From Sipunculus nudus (lineage: Eukaryota; Annelida; Sipuncula; Golfingiida; Sipunculidae): DNA of 64,000 nucleotides. Shown piece by piece: positions 44,045-54,821 of this stretch (position 1 is the first letter of the stretch; each line of letters starts with the position of its first letter). The stretch is from positions 37,372,676 through 37,436,675 of the forward strand of contig CM049311.1 of assembly GCA_026874595.1 (NCBI GenBank), written 5' to 3'. The translations under genes were made by a program, and so were the position numbers. The notes beneath the pieces are model-generated. The model was not told the origin of the DNA and searched no databases. It saw only the letters and a program-made list of their open reading frames with translations.

Positions 44045-44953
44045 TTGGCGGGTCTTGCAAGAAACACACAACTAGCGTACAAGAGGTCTCTTCTCCAGTT
44101 CCAACAATTTTGTATGCCACTGGGATTGTCAGCACTACCCTGCTCAATCGACACTGCTGTCAGGTATATCTTGCACAAAATCAATCAGGGCACAGCTCCA
44201 TCCACTATCACATCCCAACTGTCAGCAATCAATTTTGTCCATAAATTGTCCGGATTCCCAGCCCCCTCCGAAGCCTTCTTTGTAAAAAAGCTTTTGACAG
44301 GTTGGACTAAATTAAATTCAAAACGGGACCAACGTTTGCCCATTACTTTGCCCCTACTCAAACAAATCATCCAGGCCATACCAAGCACCTTTAGCAGGCA
44401 CTACATTCAGTCTCTATTATCAGCTATGTTCTTGTTGGCATTTCATGCGTATCTACGTCTTGGGGAGATTTCCTCCTCTCCAAACCAACGAGACAATGCC
44501 ATCCACCTAAAAGACATCTCCTTCTCAGGCCCCAACCTAAGAATAAAGATGTGCAACTACAAACACGCCCCAGCGAACCATGTAACGGTCCTGGAAGTGG
44601 AACCTAACCACACCCCATGGTGCCCTATATACCATCTAAGAAAATTCCTCTCTGTAAGGCCTAATCAGCCAGGGCCCTTGTTTATCTTTGCAGATGGTAT
44701 CCCAGTATCAAGAAACTTCGTAAGCTCAACCCTGTCCAAATGCCTAGTTCGGGCTGGCCTTCCAACTGCCAACTTTAAAACTCACAGCTTCCGCATCGGG
44801 GCTGCCACACACGCCGCATCCATAGGTATGTCTGATGCCGCCATCATGCAGTTAGGGCGATGGAAAACTAAAGCTTTCCAACAATACATCCCGTTTCCCA
44901 AAATTCAACACCTTTTAACTCCCTCCTGCCCCTCCAGCACTGGCAGTACTTGA
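44045..44953 (+). CDS. Tyrosine recombinase of the retrotransposon
   Basis: Integrates circular cDNA by site-specific recombination, in place of a DDE integrase. The frame is open well upstream of 44045 (codons ISIAGPTGKT then ASKAAEIVLAGLARNTQLAY), so the protein overlaps the RT end and has no obvious ATG; frameshifting or re-initiation is likely. The given start is the first TTG in frame and is arbitrary. Numbering from there: N-terminal SAM-like core-binding domain (~3-90, ARNTQLAYKRSLLQFQQFC), then the catalytic domain with R138 (AYLRLGEI), a Lys near 168-173, H247 and R250 (THSFRIGAATHAA), W273 where many have His (LGRWKTKAF), and nucleophile Y281 (QQYI). All key residues are present over 302 residues, the usual size. 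The stop at 44951-44953 lies inside the first of two 26-bp direct repeats. Confidence 0.92.
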   Translation: MAGLARNTQLAYKRSLLQFQQFCMPLGLSALPCSIDTAVRYILHKINQGTAPSTITSQLSAINFVHKLSGFPAPSEAFFVKKLLTGWTKLNSKRDQRLPITLPLLKQIIQAIPSTFSRHYIQSLLSAMFLLAFHAYLRLGEISSSPNQRDNAIHLKDISFSGPNLRIKMCNYKHAPANHVTVLEVEPNHTPWCPIYHLRKFLSVRPNQPGPLFIFADGIPVSRNFVSSTLSKCLVRAGLPTANFKTHSFRIGAATHAASIGMSDAAIMQLGRWKTKAFQQYIPFPKIQHLLTPSCPSSTGST

Positions 44954-45045
44954 CTGGGTGCTGGAGGGACTTCCCCTCTTTGGCTATCTCCCCAAGTTCT
45001 CCAAGCATACCCAGGTTTGGGCACTGACAGTACTTGACTGGGTGC
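44936..45045. repeat. Two 26-bp direct repeats at the YR stop codon
   Basis: GCACTGGCAGTACTTGACTG (44936) and GCACTGACAGTACTTGACTG (45021), each followed by GGTGC, 85 bp apart. The first contains the YR stop codon. YR retrotransposons end in split direct repeats that form the recombination site; these could be part of it but no matching copy was seen 5' of gag. Confidence 0.8.
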
Positions 45046-45053
45046 ACCTTCTC

Positions 45054-46627
45054 CCTTCCCTCTCACTTATGGTGGGGAGCCCTCTGCGGGGCTATGGCGG
45101 TATCTGACCCCACCATAAGCCTTACCATCAATTAAACTCAGGAAAACCACGGATTGTCCCCCAAACTTTATTCTGTTACTCACATCTGGTATTATCTTAA
45201 GTTATGTCGAGAAACATTTCCAGTCTATTTTAACCGAGCAAAACTGCGCAGCTATATTTATGTATAATTTTGTAGCATAGTAGTCATTTAGTTTCTATAT
45301 GTACATTTTTTGCCCTAGGTTAATTTATGAGAATCTTTTGCTGTTTGATTCAGCGGTGCACTGTAATTGATATTATATGTGAGAATATCAGCACACTGTG
45401 TCAGGTACAAGGGTCTATTAGAGTTATCACATGTGTCTTTCTTGTTACTTATAGTGTTGGATGATGCGTTAATAACACCTAGGCCTTACACTTGCTAAGT
45501 AAAACTGTAGTTCCTTTGTATCATGGTTATACTGGCATCTTGACGGACTTGTTGTAATGATGTCATCTGTACGGATTGCTGTGCAATCTTAGATATGTGT
45601 TACCCACCATAATAGCTATTGCCACTGTGATTTGTAAACTTGGTATCACATATATTTATTGCCACTGTGATTTGAAAACTTGGTATCACATAATATTTAT
45701 TGCCACTGTGATTTGTAACTTGTATTAGTCTCGTTTCATAAGTCTATCATATATGTACTCCTGTAGATTGTAATTTGTTCTCGTCATATTAAATGACATT
45801 TTATTATCTTTGCTGTCTTATGTGTTTGTGGGTGATAGGCATAAATACAAGTTCACAGTGTCTTTTGTGTCATGCACACTATTTAAGTCAATGTAAGACC
45901 TGTCCCTTGGGACCCCTTATCACTCGCAGTTATTAAAACGATCATCTAGACATCTAAACTGCTATTCATGCATTTGCTTTTTAAATCCAGTTTTGTATTT
46001 TGCATTTATTTTTTAATTAAAATGGGTTATTTTTAAGATTTGTATATATGTGGGGGAATCACTGATGCCACACTTCCGTAGTTTAACACATGGCGGGGGA
46101 CTATTTGTGTCTCTAGGTCCTTGTTGTTTCTTTAACATACTTTACTGCCCTTGTATTTTTGTATACTTGATAGCCAATAATGCCAGCTATACTTTTGAGG
46201 CTGACGTCGAATTCTAAACCATCTGATTTTTATAAGAGCTCAATTTTTATAGAGAACTTACATTCTTATGTGTGCAAATTGTGTATGTGTGTGCGTGTGG
46301 GGGTGGGGGGTTGGGTGTTGTGGGGGGTTTATCATACGGTATGCTCCCCTGGTTTTGAATGTTGGGAGATTGTATCCCATTCCGTTCCCCACAAAATACC
46401 AATTATGATTGTAGGACTACATCTTTTTTAAACTTTTAATGTGAGAAATGAATACCTAATCGTGATAATGACATCAAATATAAAAAAATTTATGCTTATA
46501 ATTTTATACTTATGTATATTTATTTTGTACTTAAGACTGGTGGCTCCACCTACAATCGTTTTTACGCGGCATCCTTTCGTGCATTTTTGGGTGAAAATCA
46601 CACATGTATCAGTATTTGATATATCGG
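45054..46627. other. 3' flank of the YR element, part may belong to it
   Basis: GC-poor DNA with no coding frame. Contains a 40-bp tandem repeat (45617-45725). The 3' end of the element is likely somewhere here, but no terminus could be fixed. Confidence 0.45.
45617..45725. repeat. 40-bp tandem repeat, ~2.7 copies
   Basis: TATTGCCACTGTGATTTG begins at 45617, 45657 and 45698, each copy but the last followed by ACTTGGTATCACATA. Confidence 0.9.
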
Positions 46628-46832
46628 CTACTCCATCTTGGAGAGCTTTGTCGTACACAGGATAGGTGGCGTCATATACAACTAGTTTTCGTACAAGACA
46701 TCCGTGCACATATCTCAGGAGTAGTTTAACTTATCAGTCTGAAAGCTTGCAAGTCCGTCCATCTTGGATAGCTTTCTCGTTACAACAGGTCACGTTTTCT
46801 TATACTACATCCATGCACATATCTCAGGCCGT
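46628..46832. repeat. Diverged direct repeat, ~130-bp period
   Basis: CCATCTTGGAGAGCTTTGTCG ... ACATCCGTGCACATATCTCAGG (from 46632) is followed by a second copy with CCATCTTGGATAGCTTTCTCG ... CATGCACATATCTCAGG (from 46760). Confidence 0.75.
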
Positions 46833-47689
46833 ATGCCACAGAACGTTATACGTAAATGTGCACACAGACAAACAATATAACCAAGGGTAAAACATAATAT
46901 CTTTCACCACCTGGCGGAGGTAAAAATATTTTCAAAAATGTTATCGTGACTCGCATATAAATAACATAAAGATAACATAAGCCAATTTATGTCGTGAAAA
47001 ATAATAAAATTATTCCACAGTATCTGTAAATCCATCAGCTCTCGAGGTTTGATGGCCCTTCGTTTAATGCTGCAAACATTCCCTTTAGTATAGCAGGTCT
47101 CCTTTAATACCGAGTAATTTGATTGAGCTTGCATCTCTATGTAGCCGGCTTTCGCGAAGCGTATATATGAGCGACCTGGGCGCGTGTCCTATCTTTATCT
47201 ACCTGTCACGGGACCCTGTGCTTGCATCCTCTGGGCGCGCTGCGCCATCTTTAAGTCCCTTAGCTGATTATGGTATACTCGATAATGGACTTGTTATTCT
47301 AGTGAGGCGCATGCATGCCACAGAGGCACCGTGGGCTGACTGTGTAATGTATATTCTCTTCCCAAAAGCGTGCCGGCCTGCAACTGTTGAAAGATGTATG
47401 AGTAAATTCTACATAGTATTCTTGCCAATCTTGTTTCACTCGTCCGGGTCACTAACCTTAACACTTGTTAATAATTGATGACAGAGAAATTCCTATCACG
47501 AAAGGACTTCGAACAGTAAACTTTTCTTGTTCCATATGTGCAGTATATATTATGTGTTATCTGTCACACCTGACAATACAGACATTTATTTATCTTGGAA
47601 TTTAAACTGCATTTGTGAGCTCACCTACGGCGTCACAGCTTTTGTCAAAACATATTAACGTATCTATTTATCCTATAATCACTAATGCC
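46833..47689. other. Unassigned DNA
   Basis: The + frame at 47119-47478 (119 codons) starts at a TTG and has no domain or codon signature I recognise. No gene called. Confidence 0.5.
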
Positions 47690-47865
47690 AGGCGCCCTCT
47701 ATGACTTTGATGGGGGCGTTCAGTAGTCTGTAAGGGTGGCGGAAACGGTAGAACCTGAAGAAAACAACGGACGTCGGACGGGCCTCTACAACCCACTCCC
47801 ACAGCCAAGCAGGGAATCGAAAGTTGAGAGAGCCAAGATTGTTACCACTCGACTGTCCCTTTACT
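47690..47865 (-). mobile_element. tRNA-derived SINE (type 3), minus strand, head and core
   Basis: On the minus strand an A-box-like CAGTCGAGTGGTAACAATC is followed by the B-box-like ACTTTCGATTCCCTGC. Then a core reads GTTTTCTTCAGGTTCTACCG and TTACAGACTACTGAACGCC. It is related to 35735-35955 but diverged; the A-rich tail is not seen. Confidence 0.7.
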
Positions 47866-48414
47866 GTTGATCTGAAAACTTCATGCTCCTGTTTGCCTCC
47901 GCCAGGAAGTAATATCTCTTTGCCGACCTTGGTTGGATGCCTTGTCTGTAAGTAAAAAAAGTTATAAACAGATTTTATGATTTTTAAATTGATGAAAGTT
48001 CGAAAGTAATATGGATTGTCCTCGTCCAAGGGAGAGCCCATCATGATTCATCAATCTTAATGGGAACGTTTAAGTGTAAATTTAAGTAGGGGGGGGGGGG
48101 GCTTAATTCGAACCGCCTTTGTTCTTGCCGGCAGATCTTACTCGTGATGCAACCTTCGATTAAATAAACCATAAAACTCATTTCTCTCGGTTCGGTTGAT
48201 ATATTTCCTGCACTTAAGTCAGACAAAGTCTGATCAGGATCCTGATAATATTGCGGAATTGGGGATCTATATGTTTGCGGAGGTATGCGATCTGTGACTG
48301 CATTCTAGTTTTTATATTTTTGCTTCTGTCAAATTGCACTTCCTGTTAATTTTCATCATACCTCCCCCGCCTCCCCTAAAGACAGATGACAAATCTAACT
48401 CGAAATCTGCTGTA
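47866..48414. other. Unassigned DNA with poly-G and a weak tRNA-like stretch
   Basis: Poly-G at about 48089-48100. The minus strand next to it reads GGCGGTTCGAATTAAGCC, a B-box-like phrase, but no convincing A box was found, so no SINE is called. Confidence 0.4.
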
Positions 48415-48720
48415 TGAGGAATGCAAGCCTCGCCATGTGGGGGGGGGGGGGGGGGGGGGCGGGGGCTTATTGCGGGATACTCCAAAAACCGTGTTTACAT
48501 TCACTTATTCGGCACATATCCTCAGGTTCATTCGTGTGTAAGTGACTGTACATTGTGAATATTTCTTGATGACGTTCCCGAATCCGCATCATGTTCCGGA
48601 TTGTCGCCAAAGTCGATTCGATTCTCCATTGGCCATTTCCGAAATACCCTGAAAAGTTCATAAGCTTACGTTGATTGCGTGAATTATGTTGTGAACAAAA
48701 ACACAAACACACCCGAACGC
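48415..48720 (+). repeat. Family A, third full-length-like copy
   Basis: Starts GAGGAATGCAAGCCTCGCC and follows the left ~280 bp of the 729-bp units (TTCATTCGTG, GTGAATATTTCTTGATG, CATTGGCCATTTCCGAAAT, GTGAATTATGTTGTGAAC). A long poly-G tract (48440-48460) sits near its start, where the other copies have unique sequence. Confidence 0.75.
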
Positions 48721-49237
48721 TGATGAACGCATACCCTCAAGGCGGAGGAAGATAACAATGCGATAAACAATCCTTTAAAGATTAGTAATGGCAAGGAGAC
48801 AGCAATTTTCCAAAATGAGGTTTCTTTTTTTTCTAAAAATGTAGGGCTTCTTCAAAGTTACAGACTGATTACAGAGACAGAAAAAAAAAACAGATCTCAA
48901 AATGTCATCAGAGTAGGAGCGGTAACCCCGGGAAAAGAAAATTACAACACATGGGATGATGATAGCATGGTAACCATGGAAAAGGTCACAGAAAAAACCA
49001 GAAATCTGATGAAATCTCTTAAGAATTGAAAGATACAATCACAACAAGGATCATGTTTTTTACACAGGTTCAGGAATAATATGGATACAATTTGTTTCTC
49101 AGTGCTATATTTCTGATCCATATGATCACCGTATTTTCCAGCAAGAGTGCAGTTTCAGTATGAGACTCAGAAAAACTAAAGTATTGTCCGGAAGATGTCC
49201 AGGACCTAAACCCTGTATACTGTCTCTGTGATAAGCA
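48721..49237. other. Unassigned DNA
   Basis: No feature recognised. Confidence 0.5.
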
Positions 49238-49412
49238 CAGTGTTTTTCGCAAAAACACTACAAGGTCTGTTTACCCTTTTGCCTCAAGGAATTGTTCACA
49301 TATCAGTCAGTGGACAGGTTAAAATATTGCTTTGGAAATTTGTATTTTTTAATAATAATATGTTGCCTAACAAATCCGTCAATATTAACAGGAAAAGTAT
49401 TAATTCAGACCA
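49238..49412. repeat. Dispersed repeat family D, copy 1
   Basis: ACAAGGTCTGTTTACCCTT, CACATATCAGTCAGTGGAC, TGTTGCCTAACAAATCCGTC and GAAAAGTATTAATT are shared in order with 52985-53140. Confidence 0.75.
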
Positions 49413-49559
49413 TTGTTAAAAGACACAACACTTTTATAGGTGGCAGTTGATCCTGGTTTATTCTAACAACAGCCTGTCTAGAAGGACCTAATAATTCTAT
49501 TTTTTTCTTTTGTTATTTAAGCTCTAATGTATGGATTAGATTTTGGGAAGGTGAATGTT

Positions 49560-49910
49560 GCCATGGCGACCGTTTGTCAGAGTGCCACATGCGGGATGGA
49601 GTGTCTGACGGACAGTGGTTGAGAACGCTGTCGTCTGGGAATCAGCTGCACTGGCCGGGACAATGTGGCCAACTTGACGATGCAGAATCTAAAATCACAT
49701 TTCCTGTTAACGCCAACCAGATAAAACAGAGCTCCATAATTTGGAGCATTATGGAAGGCGAGCGAGACTACAGATCAGGTAAAAAGCCAGGAGCTAAACG
49801 AATCACCAAATCCCTTTTATGTCCTTCAGTGGGAAGGCGCCTTTCAAACAGTAATGCCAGGCCCGGCGACAGCTCACATTTCTCGCCCAAGGGGGAGTAA
49901 TTTACAGCGT
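49560..49910. other. GC-richer single-copy island
   Basis: About 350 bp of balanced base composition between AT-rich flanks. A + frame of 108 codons (49574-49900) covers it (start SECHMRDGVSDGQWLRTL), but it has no domain and starts from an alternative codon. It may be a conserved non-coding element or an exon fragment. Confidence 0.3.
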
Positions 49911-50144
49911 GTGTTTTGGGTACTGTCATCTTACAGGAACAAAGCTTTGCGTCTCTTTAGACGTGTTTCTGGTTTTAGACATTTAACTGTTTTTACATCA
50001 TAATATGTTTGGCCGCAACTGTCTCTTTAAGTGAGTTTTCACTTACCTTGTTATGTTGGTATTTTCCCTATGAACAAATACATCCAGATAAAAGCTTAGG
50101 TTTTAATATATTAGTTCTTGCTAACACTTATATTCATATTTAAT

Positions 50145-50560
50145 AAAGCTTAAGCTTGTTCATAAATTTAGGTTGCTTTAAACAAAGCCTGCTTATTTCT
50201 TTACAGATAATCTTATGCGTTTCGTCTTTATATCTGATATAAGCCTTTTGTTAGAATTTATGTATTTATTTCATAAGACACGGAAGGCTTGATCATTTCC
50301 TGTTTATGTCTTTTCTGACCGTGTTTATCTCTTTTTAATGTCCCTAAATATATAATTAAACTTTAGCGTGTTCATATCTTTAAGTTGCTTTACCCAAATC
50401 TTGTTTATTTCTTTACAAGTGTTTAAAGTTTGTGTGTTTCGTTTCAATATTTTATATATATTTCTTTAAAATGCTTGTATTTCTTCATGCATGGAAGGAT
50501 TGTTCAATTTTTACATATCCGTTTTAAGGCAGGGTTATCTCTTTTAAATACTCCTTTTAA
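50145..50560. repeat. Degenerate ~210-bp tandem repeat, two units
   Basis: GTTCATAAATTTAGGTTGCTT ... TTATTTCTTTACAGAT ... ACGGAAGG.TTGATCA recurs as GTTCATATCTTTAAGTTGCTT ... TTATTTCTTTACAAG ... ATGGAAGGATTGTTCA. Both are T-rich on +. Confidence 0.65.
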
Positions 50561-52984
50561 AATTTGTTTATTCAGGCATATATGTATTTTATATACCTAT
50601 TCTTCACTTTTTTTTATTTCGTTTTAACAGCTCATATAACGCTTATATATTTATTTTAAATTCTCTTGTTGTGCGTGTTATTTACTAAACTGATTCATGC
50701 AGAACTTGTTTGTTGTCTGCAACGAATCTCATATATAGTGCATGTTTGCTCCTTCCCTACCGACTCAAGGCATATGATATGTTTCTAAACTGGAAATTTT
50801 AAAACACTCTGCTGAATTTTACTTAAAATATGAGCATGTCCATATTAGCATGTCGATATATTTAGAATACGGTAATTTTACGACCCAACTTAGGGGTAAC
50901 ATGAAGAAAACCCAAGGAAACAAGCCGATTCGGCTAGTTAGTTGTCTTCCGTGACTTGATTAACTTTCGAGGTGGAAAAGTGTATAACAGCTTCTCTTGT
51001 GCCTCTTTTAATATCAATGACGTCATCGGAGTTTTTGATGCCATCTGTCACTCTTACAGTGTTTCCGACGGCCGAAGGCAGAACATGAACGTTAAAAAAA
51101 AATATTATTTACGGTTTCCCATTACCCATGAAAGACCAGGTTCTTTGTAGCTCAAAATCAAAAATCGAAAACGATGAAAATGCATTTATATTGGACTGAC
51201 AAGACCTACTTTGAGTCGTGACGCCAGTCATGCAGAAAACTGCACTTCGATGTTCATTCTTCCTATTGTAACATTAGGGTACGAGTGTGGAATTAACAAC
51301 AAAGAACAGAGTGAATTTACAAACCAAGGTGTAAATCCCATCTCTATGGTAAACACCGGTCATTTCATGTGCCTCGCATGACCTCGCCGTCATTCACATT
51401 ACAAGACATGCTTAAACTAATATGAAGAGAGATTTAATAATTTACAGAATTATAAAGAAATCTGTTTCCCTACACGATGAGTGTTTTTAGAATGTGCAAA
51501 CACATTTAACTATTGGTCTTGTTTATATAAAGTGAAGCTACTTATATTTTCATGTTAAAAAAAGTACGATTTTGAAGTGAAAAGTTATTCTACCTGCACG
51601 TATTGGCAGGCTCTTTTGTATTAGAGGGGAAAAGGTTGCGCTAGTATTTGTATTACGAGTATTGAAAGAGATGCATTCCCAATACCTCATTTGCATACAA
51701 ACTCAACGAGTATCAATCGAGTATCTTTCCTAGGGTGGAATAAACAACATATTAATGACGTCTTCATGCACGTGCGACGATTCGCACTCATTTGACCGTC
51801 TCGAAATAAACTTTAAATCCTGTCACTTAGAGCACACACCTGATTAGCAAACAGAAAACTTTCAGATTTCTAACAAACCTGTATCTATACAAACACAAAT
51901 ATTAATCTTATATATCATAGATACATACCTCTTGAACCTTAGGTCACAATCATCTGTGACGTAGTTACGTATAAACTTACTCATGAATCATAGTTTAGTT
52001 AAACTTTTTCTTTTCTCTAAAAGACGTAAACAGTCACTATTGTTTAACATATTTGATATGCAGTGATTCTAGGGACCTATTTTATCATTTTAAGGGAGCT
52101 ATTCACATATCAGGTGTGTTAAATATGCATGCAGTTTAGTATTTTCTCCTTCAATATTATGGTATCTGCCAAAGTTTTATTCTAAATACCCTTTGCATAC
52201 TCCTGTACACAATGGGGAAAATGCTTGCACTGGCGACATGAGTGGTGCAAAAAATATAAAAATTGCGCGCACGCCACCTATGTCCGTACCATGCGCCTTC
52301 ACAAATAAAGATTGTTCAAGTGTTAATTCTTTGTTTCTCTTTCGTGTTACTTCACGAAACCCCTGTTTGGGAGTTTCTGAGCATGCGCAAAATTGGACAT
52401 TTTGTCATGCAGTATTTTTACGGTAAACAGACACGCATGGACTATGTTAACTGACACACAGAACCTTACTAACGTATTATACATGTGTACTGGAGATGGT
52501 TTGTTCATGTGCCGGGATGGTTTTACTCGGAAACGTTTGTTTTAAACCAATATGAACTAATGACTTAAGATAATGTACATATTATTGCAAATGTTTAATT
52601 TAGCGTGTGCCTGTCTATAGTGAGGGAAGCCGATACAGGTGTATCTTTTCACATGCAAATTGGTCCTTTGCAAAATAATCTCGTAACGATTAGATTTTGT
52701 AATAAATAATTTAATAAATATACCTCATAATGCCGGGTGACGACACGCTTATATGTTATTTGTAAAAGCCATTCTGAAGGTATTATCAGCACATGTATAG
52801 ATCTATATTATAATTGACGGTGATCGCACGGGACTTTTGTATGGCCAAGCCTCAGATATGCCCGCTTTTGGTCTTGAGCTGACTCAGTGATGCAAATTGT
52901 GTCTTAAAAGATTTTTTCTTCTCATTTCTCCATAAAGCCAGAGATATTGAATTTCTTTCCGGAGGGATTTTCGCAGCGCCATCT
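50561..52984. other. Unassigned DNA, mostly single-copy
   Basis: AT-rich with no long repeat and no recognisable gene. An ATTTGCAT octamer lies near 51690. Confidence 0.5.
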
Positions 52985-53140
52985 GTCGCATTACAAGGTC
53001 TATTTTACCATTCTGTCTCCAGTAATTGTCACATATCAGTCAGTCGGCAGGTTAAGCTATTGCACTGGAAATTTGTATTTATTTAATAATTATATGTTGC
53101 CTAACAAATTCGTCAACATTAACAAGAAAAGTATTAATTA
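52985..53140. repeat. Dispersed repeat family D, copy 2
   Basis: Diverged direct copy of 49238-49412 (ATTACAAGGTCTATTTTACC, TCACATATCAGTCAGTCGG, TGTTGCCTAACAAATTCGTC). Confidence 0.75.
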
Positions 53141-53486
53141 ATGTGGCAAGTCATGAAATGTGTCTTATAAAGTACATATAAATTTACAAATTATCTTTCT
53201 GGATGCTTTCCCCACAACTTGTGCAACGGGGTGTGTTTTTTTGTAATCTGTTCATATTAAAATAGTTTAGCCACTGTTCATTATATTAAAGAGCCCCCTG
53301 CAGTATTTAGGATGAAACTAATCTGGTCTTCAGTATGATGAACGGGTAGGATAAGCAAGTCATACTAATTGTCTGATTAGAACATAAACTGCGCGTAACT
53401 TGCAGTCAGCTGCATGTGGAAAAAATTCAGATGGTTCGATTAATGCAAGGAATTGTTCAAAAGGCCCCCAGCTTCCACATTGAATT

Positions 53487-54726
53487 TTTAGCTCAGCTGA
53501 CTGTAAGTCATCTGAGCTATAGCGATCACCCTTTGTCCGTCGTCCGTCTGTCCGTATGTCTGTCCGTCTGTCCATCCGTCCGTTAACCTGGCACAAATCG
53601 TAACCGCTGGACCTAGAAACTTGTAACTTGACATTCTGAGAGGTCCACGAAAAATCTCCTTGGAAAACAGAAATGAGGTCTCTGTTACCCATATCCTTTG
53701 AGCTATGCATGGGGCCCCAAAGTACCCCTCAGAATAGTGAAAAATTTCATACGAAAACTCCATTATCTCATTAACTACATCACTGATGGTCATGATTTTT
53801 GGCATACATATTATTCATGAGATGTTCCATCGGTTCCTGCAAACTGGTGGCACCACCTGTATTTTTCGATTTTTTACAATTTTTTTCTCTATTTTTTAGA
53901 CCTTTAAAATATGGACATCTGTTAACAGGGCACAAATCATAACAACTGGACCTAGAATCTTCATTCTTGACACACAGGGAGACCCATGAAAAGTCTCCAT
54001 GGAAACCTGAAATTAGGTCTCTGTTACCCATATCCTTTAAGCTGTATGGCTCCAAAATACCCCCAAGAATGATGAAAAATTTGATACAAAAACTGCAGTA
54101 TCTCAATAACTACAACACTGATGGTCATGATTTTTCGCATACATATTGATCATGAGGAGTTCCATCAGTTTCTGCAGACTGGGTGCGCCACCTCTATTTT
54201 TTTTTAAGTTTTACGAATTTTTTTTCTCTATTTTTGAGACCTTTTAAGATGTGGTTATCTGTCTACAGGGTACAAATAGTAACAACTTGACCTAGAGTCT
54301 TCATTCTTGTCATGCAAGGAGGCCCATGAAAAGTGTCTGTGGAAACCTGAAATTAGGTCTCTGTTTCCCATATCCTTCAAGCTATAGGACTCCGAAGTAT
54401 CCCTCAGAATAATGGAAAATTTGATACAAAAGCTGAAGTATCTGAACAACTAATGCAGAGATCACCATGATTCTTTGCATGTATATTGACCATTAAGTGT
54501 TTTTATAAGTTTCTGCAGACTGGTGGAGCCACCTGTATTTTTTTTAAGTTTATGCATTTTTTCTTTATTTTTGAAATATATATAAATGCAGACGCAATCT
54601 TGGCCTGTTCGTTAATCTGTTTGATGCTTCAGTTGAATGGGTATATACTACCATTCAGATGATAACATTTCCTTTTGCGAATCTCTTCCCAGTCAGCTGA
54701 GCGTCATGACCCATGGGTCACTTGTT
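53487..54726. mobile_element. Helentron-like non-autonomous element (HINE) 2
   Basis: Same plan as 33150-35353: start TTAGCTCAGCTGACTGTAAG with a hairpin, GTCCGTCTGTCCG leader, three ~340-bp direct repeats (from 53583, 53922 and 54261), and a tail ending CATGACCCATGGGTCACTTGT. GACCCATGGGTC is a perfect palindrome six bases before the end. GCTCAGCTGACTG at the 5' end occurs inverted near the 3' end. The minus-strand open frames inside are monomer by-products. No protein is encoded. Confidence 0.75.
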
Positions 54727-54734
54727 ACTTATAC

Positions 54735-54821
54735 CTTCTTATTTAAACCTATATCGATAGACCCTATTCATCGTTTAAATTTTATATGTACACATTTTAC
54801 ATGGATTGTACAAATAGTTAT
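54735..54821 (-). repeat. SINE (type 3) tail, left piece of an interrupted copy
   Basis: The minus strand reads TACAATCCATGTAAAATGTG, the tail of the SINE at 35735-35955. The copy continues at 55353-55410 after a transposon insertion. Confidence 0.65.

Larger units (their letters stand above)
40875..44953 (+). mobile_element. Ngaro-like tyrosine-recombinase (DIRS-order) retrotransposon
   Basis: Coding core Gag - RT - RNase H - tyrosine recombinase, all on + and in overlapping frames, about 48% GC in AT-rich surroundings. Presence of a tyrosine recombinase, and absence of an integrase or a protease that I can see, place it in the DIRS order. No methyltransferase lies between RNase H and the recombinase, which favours Ngaro-like over DIRS1-like (inference). 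The true ends are not defined: flanks 39540-40870 (minisatellite) and 44954-46100 (short repeats) may belong to it. Split direct repeats expected of this group were not found by eye. Two of three frames are intact, so the copy looks fairly young. Confidence 0.88.
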
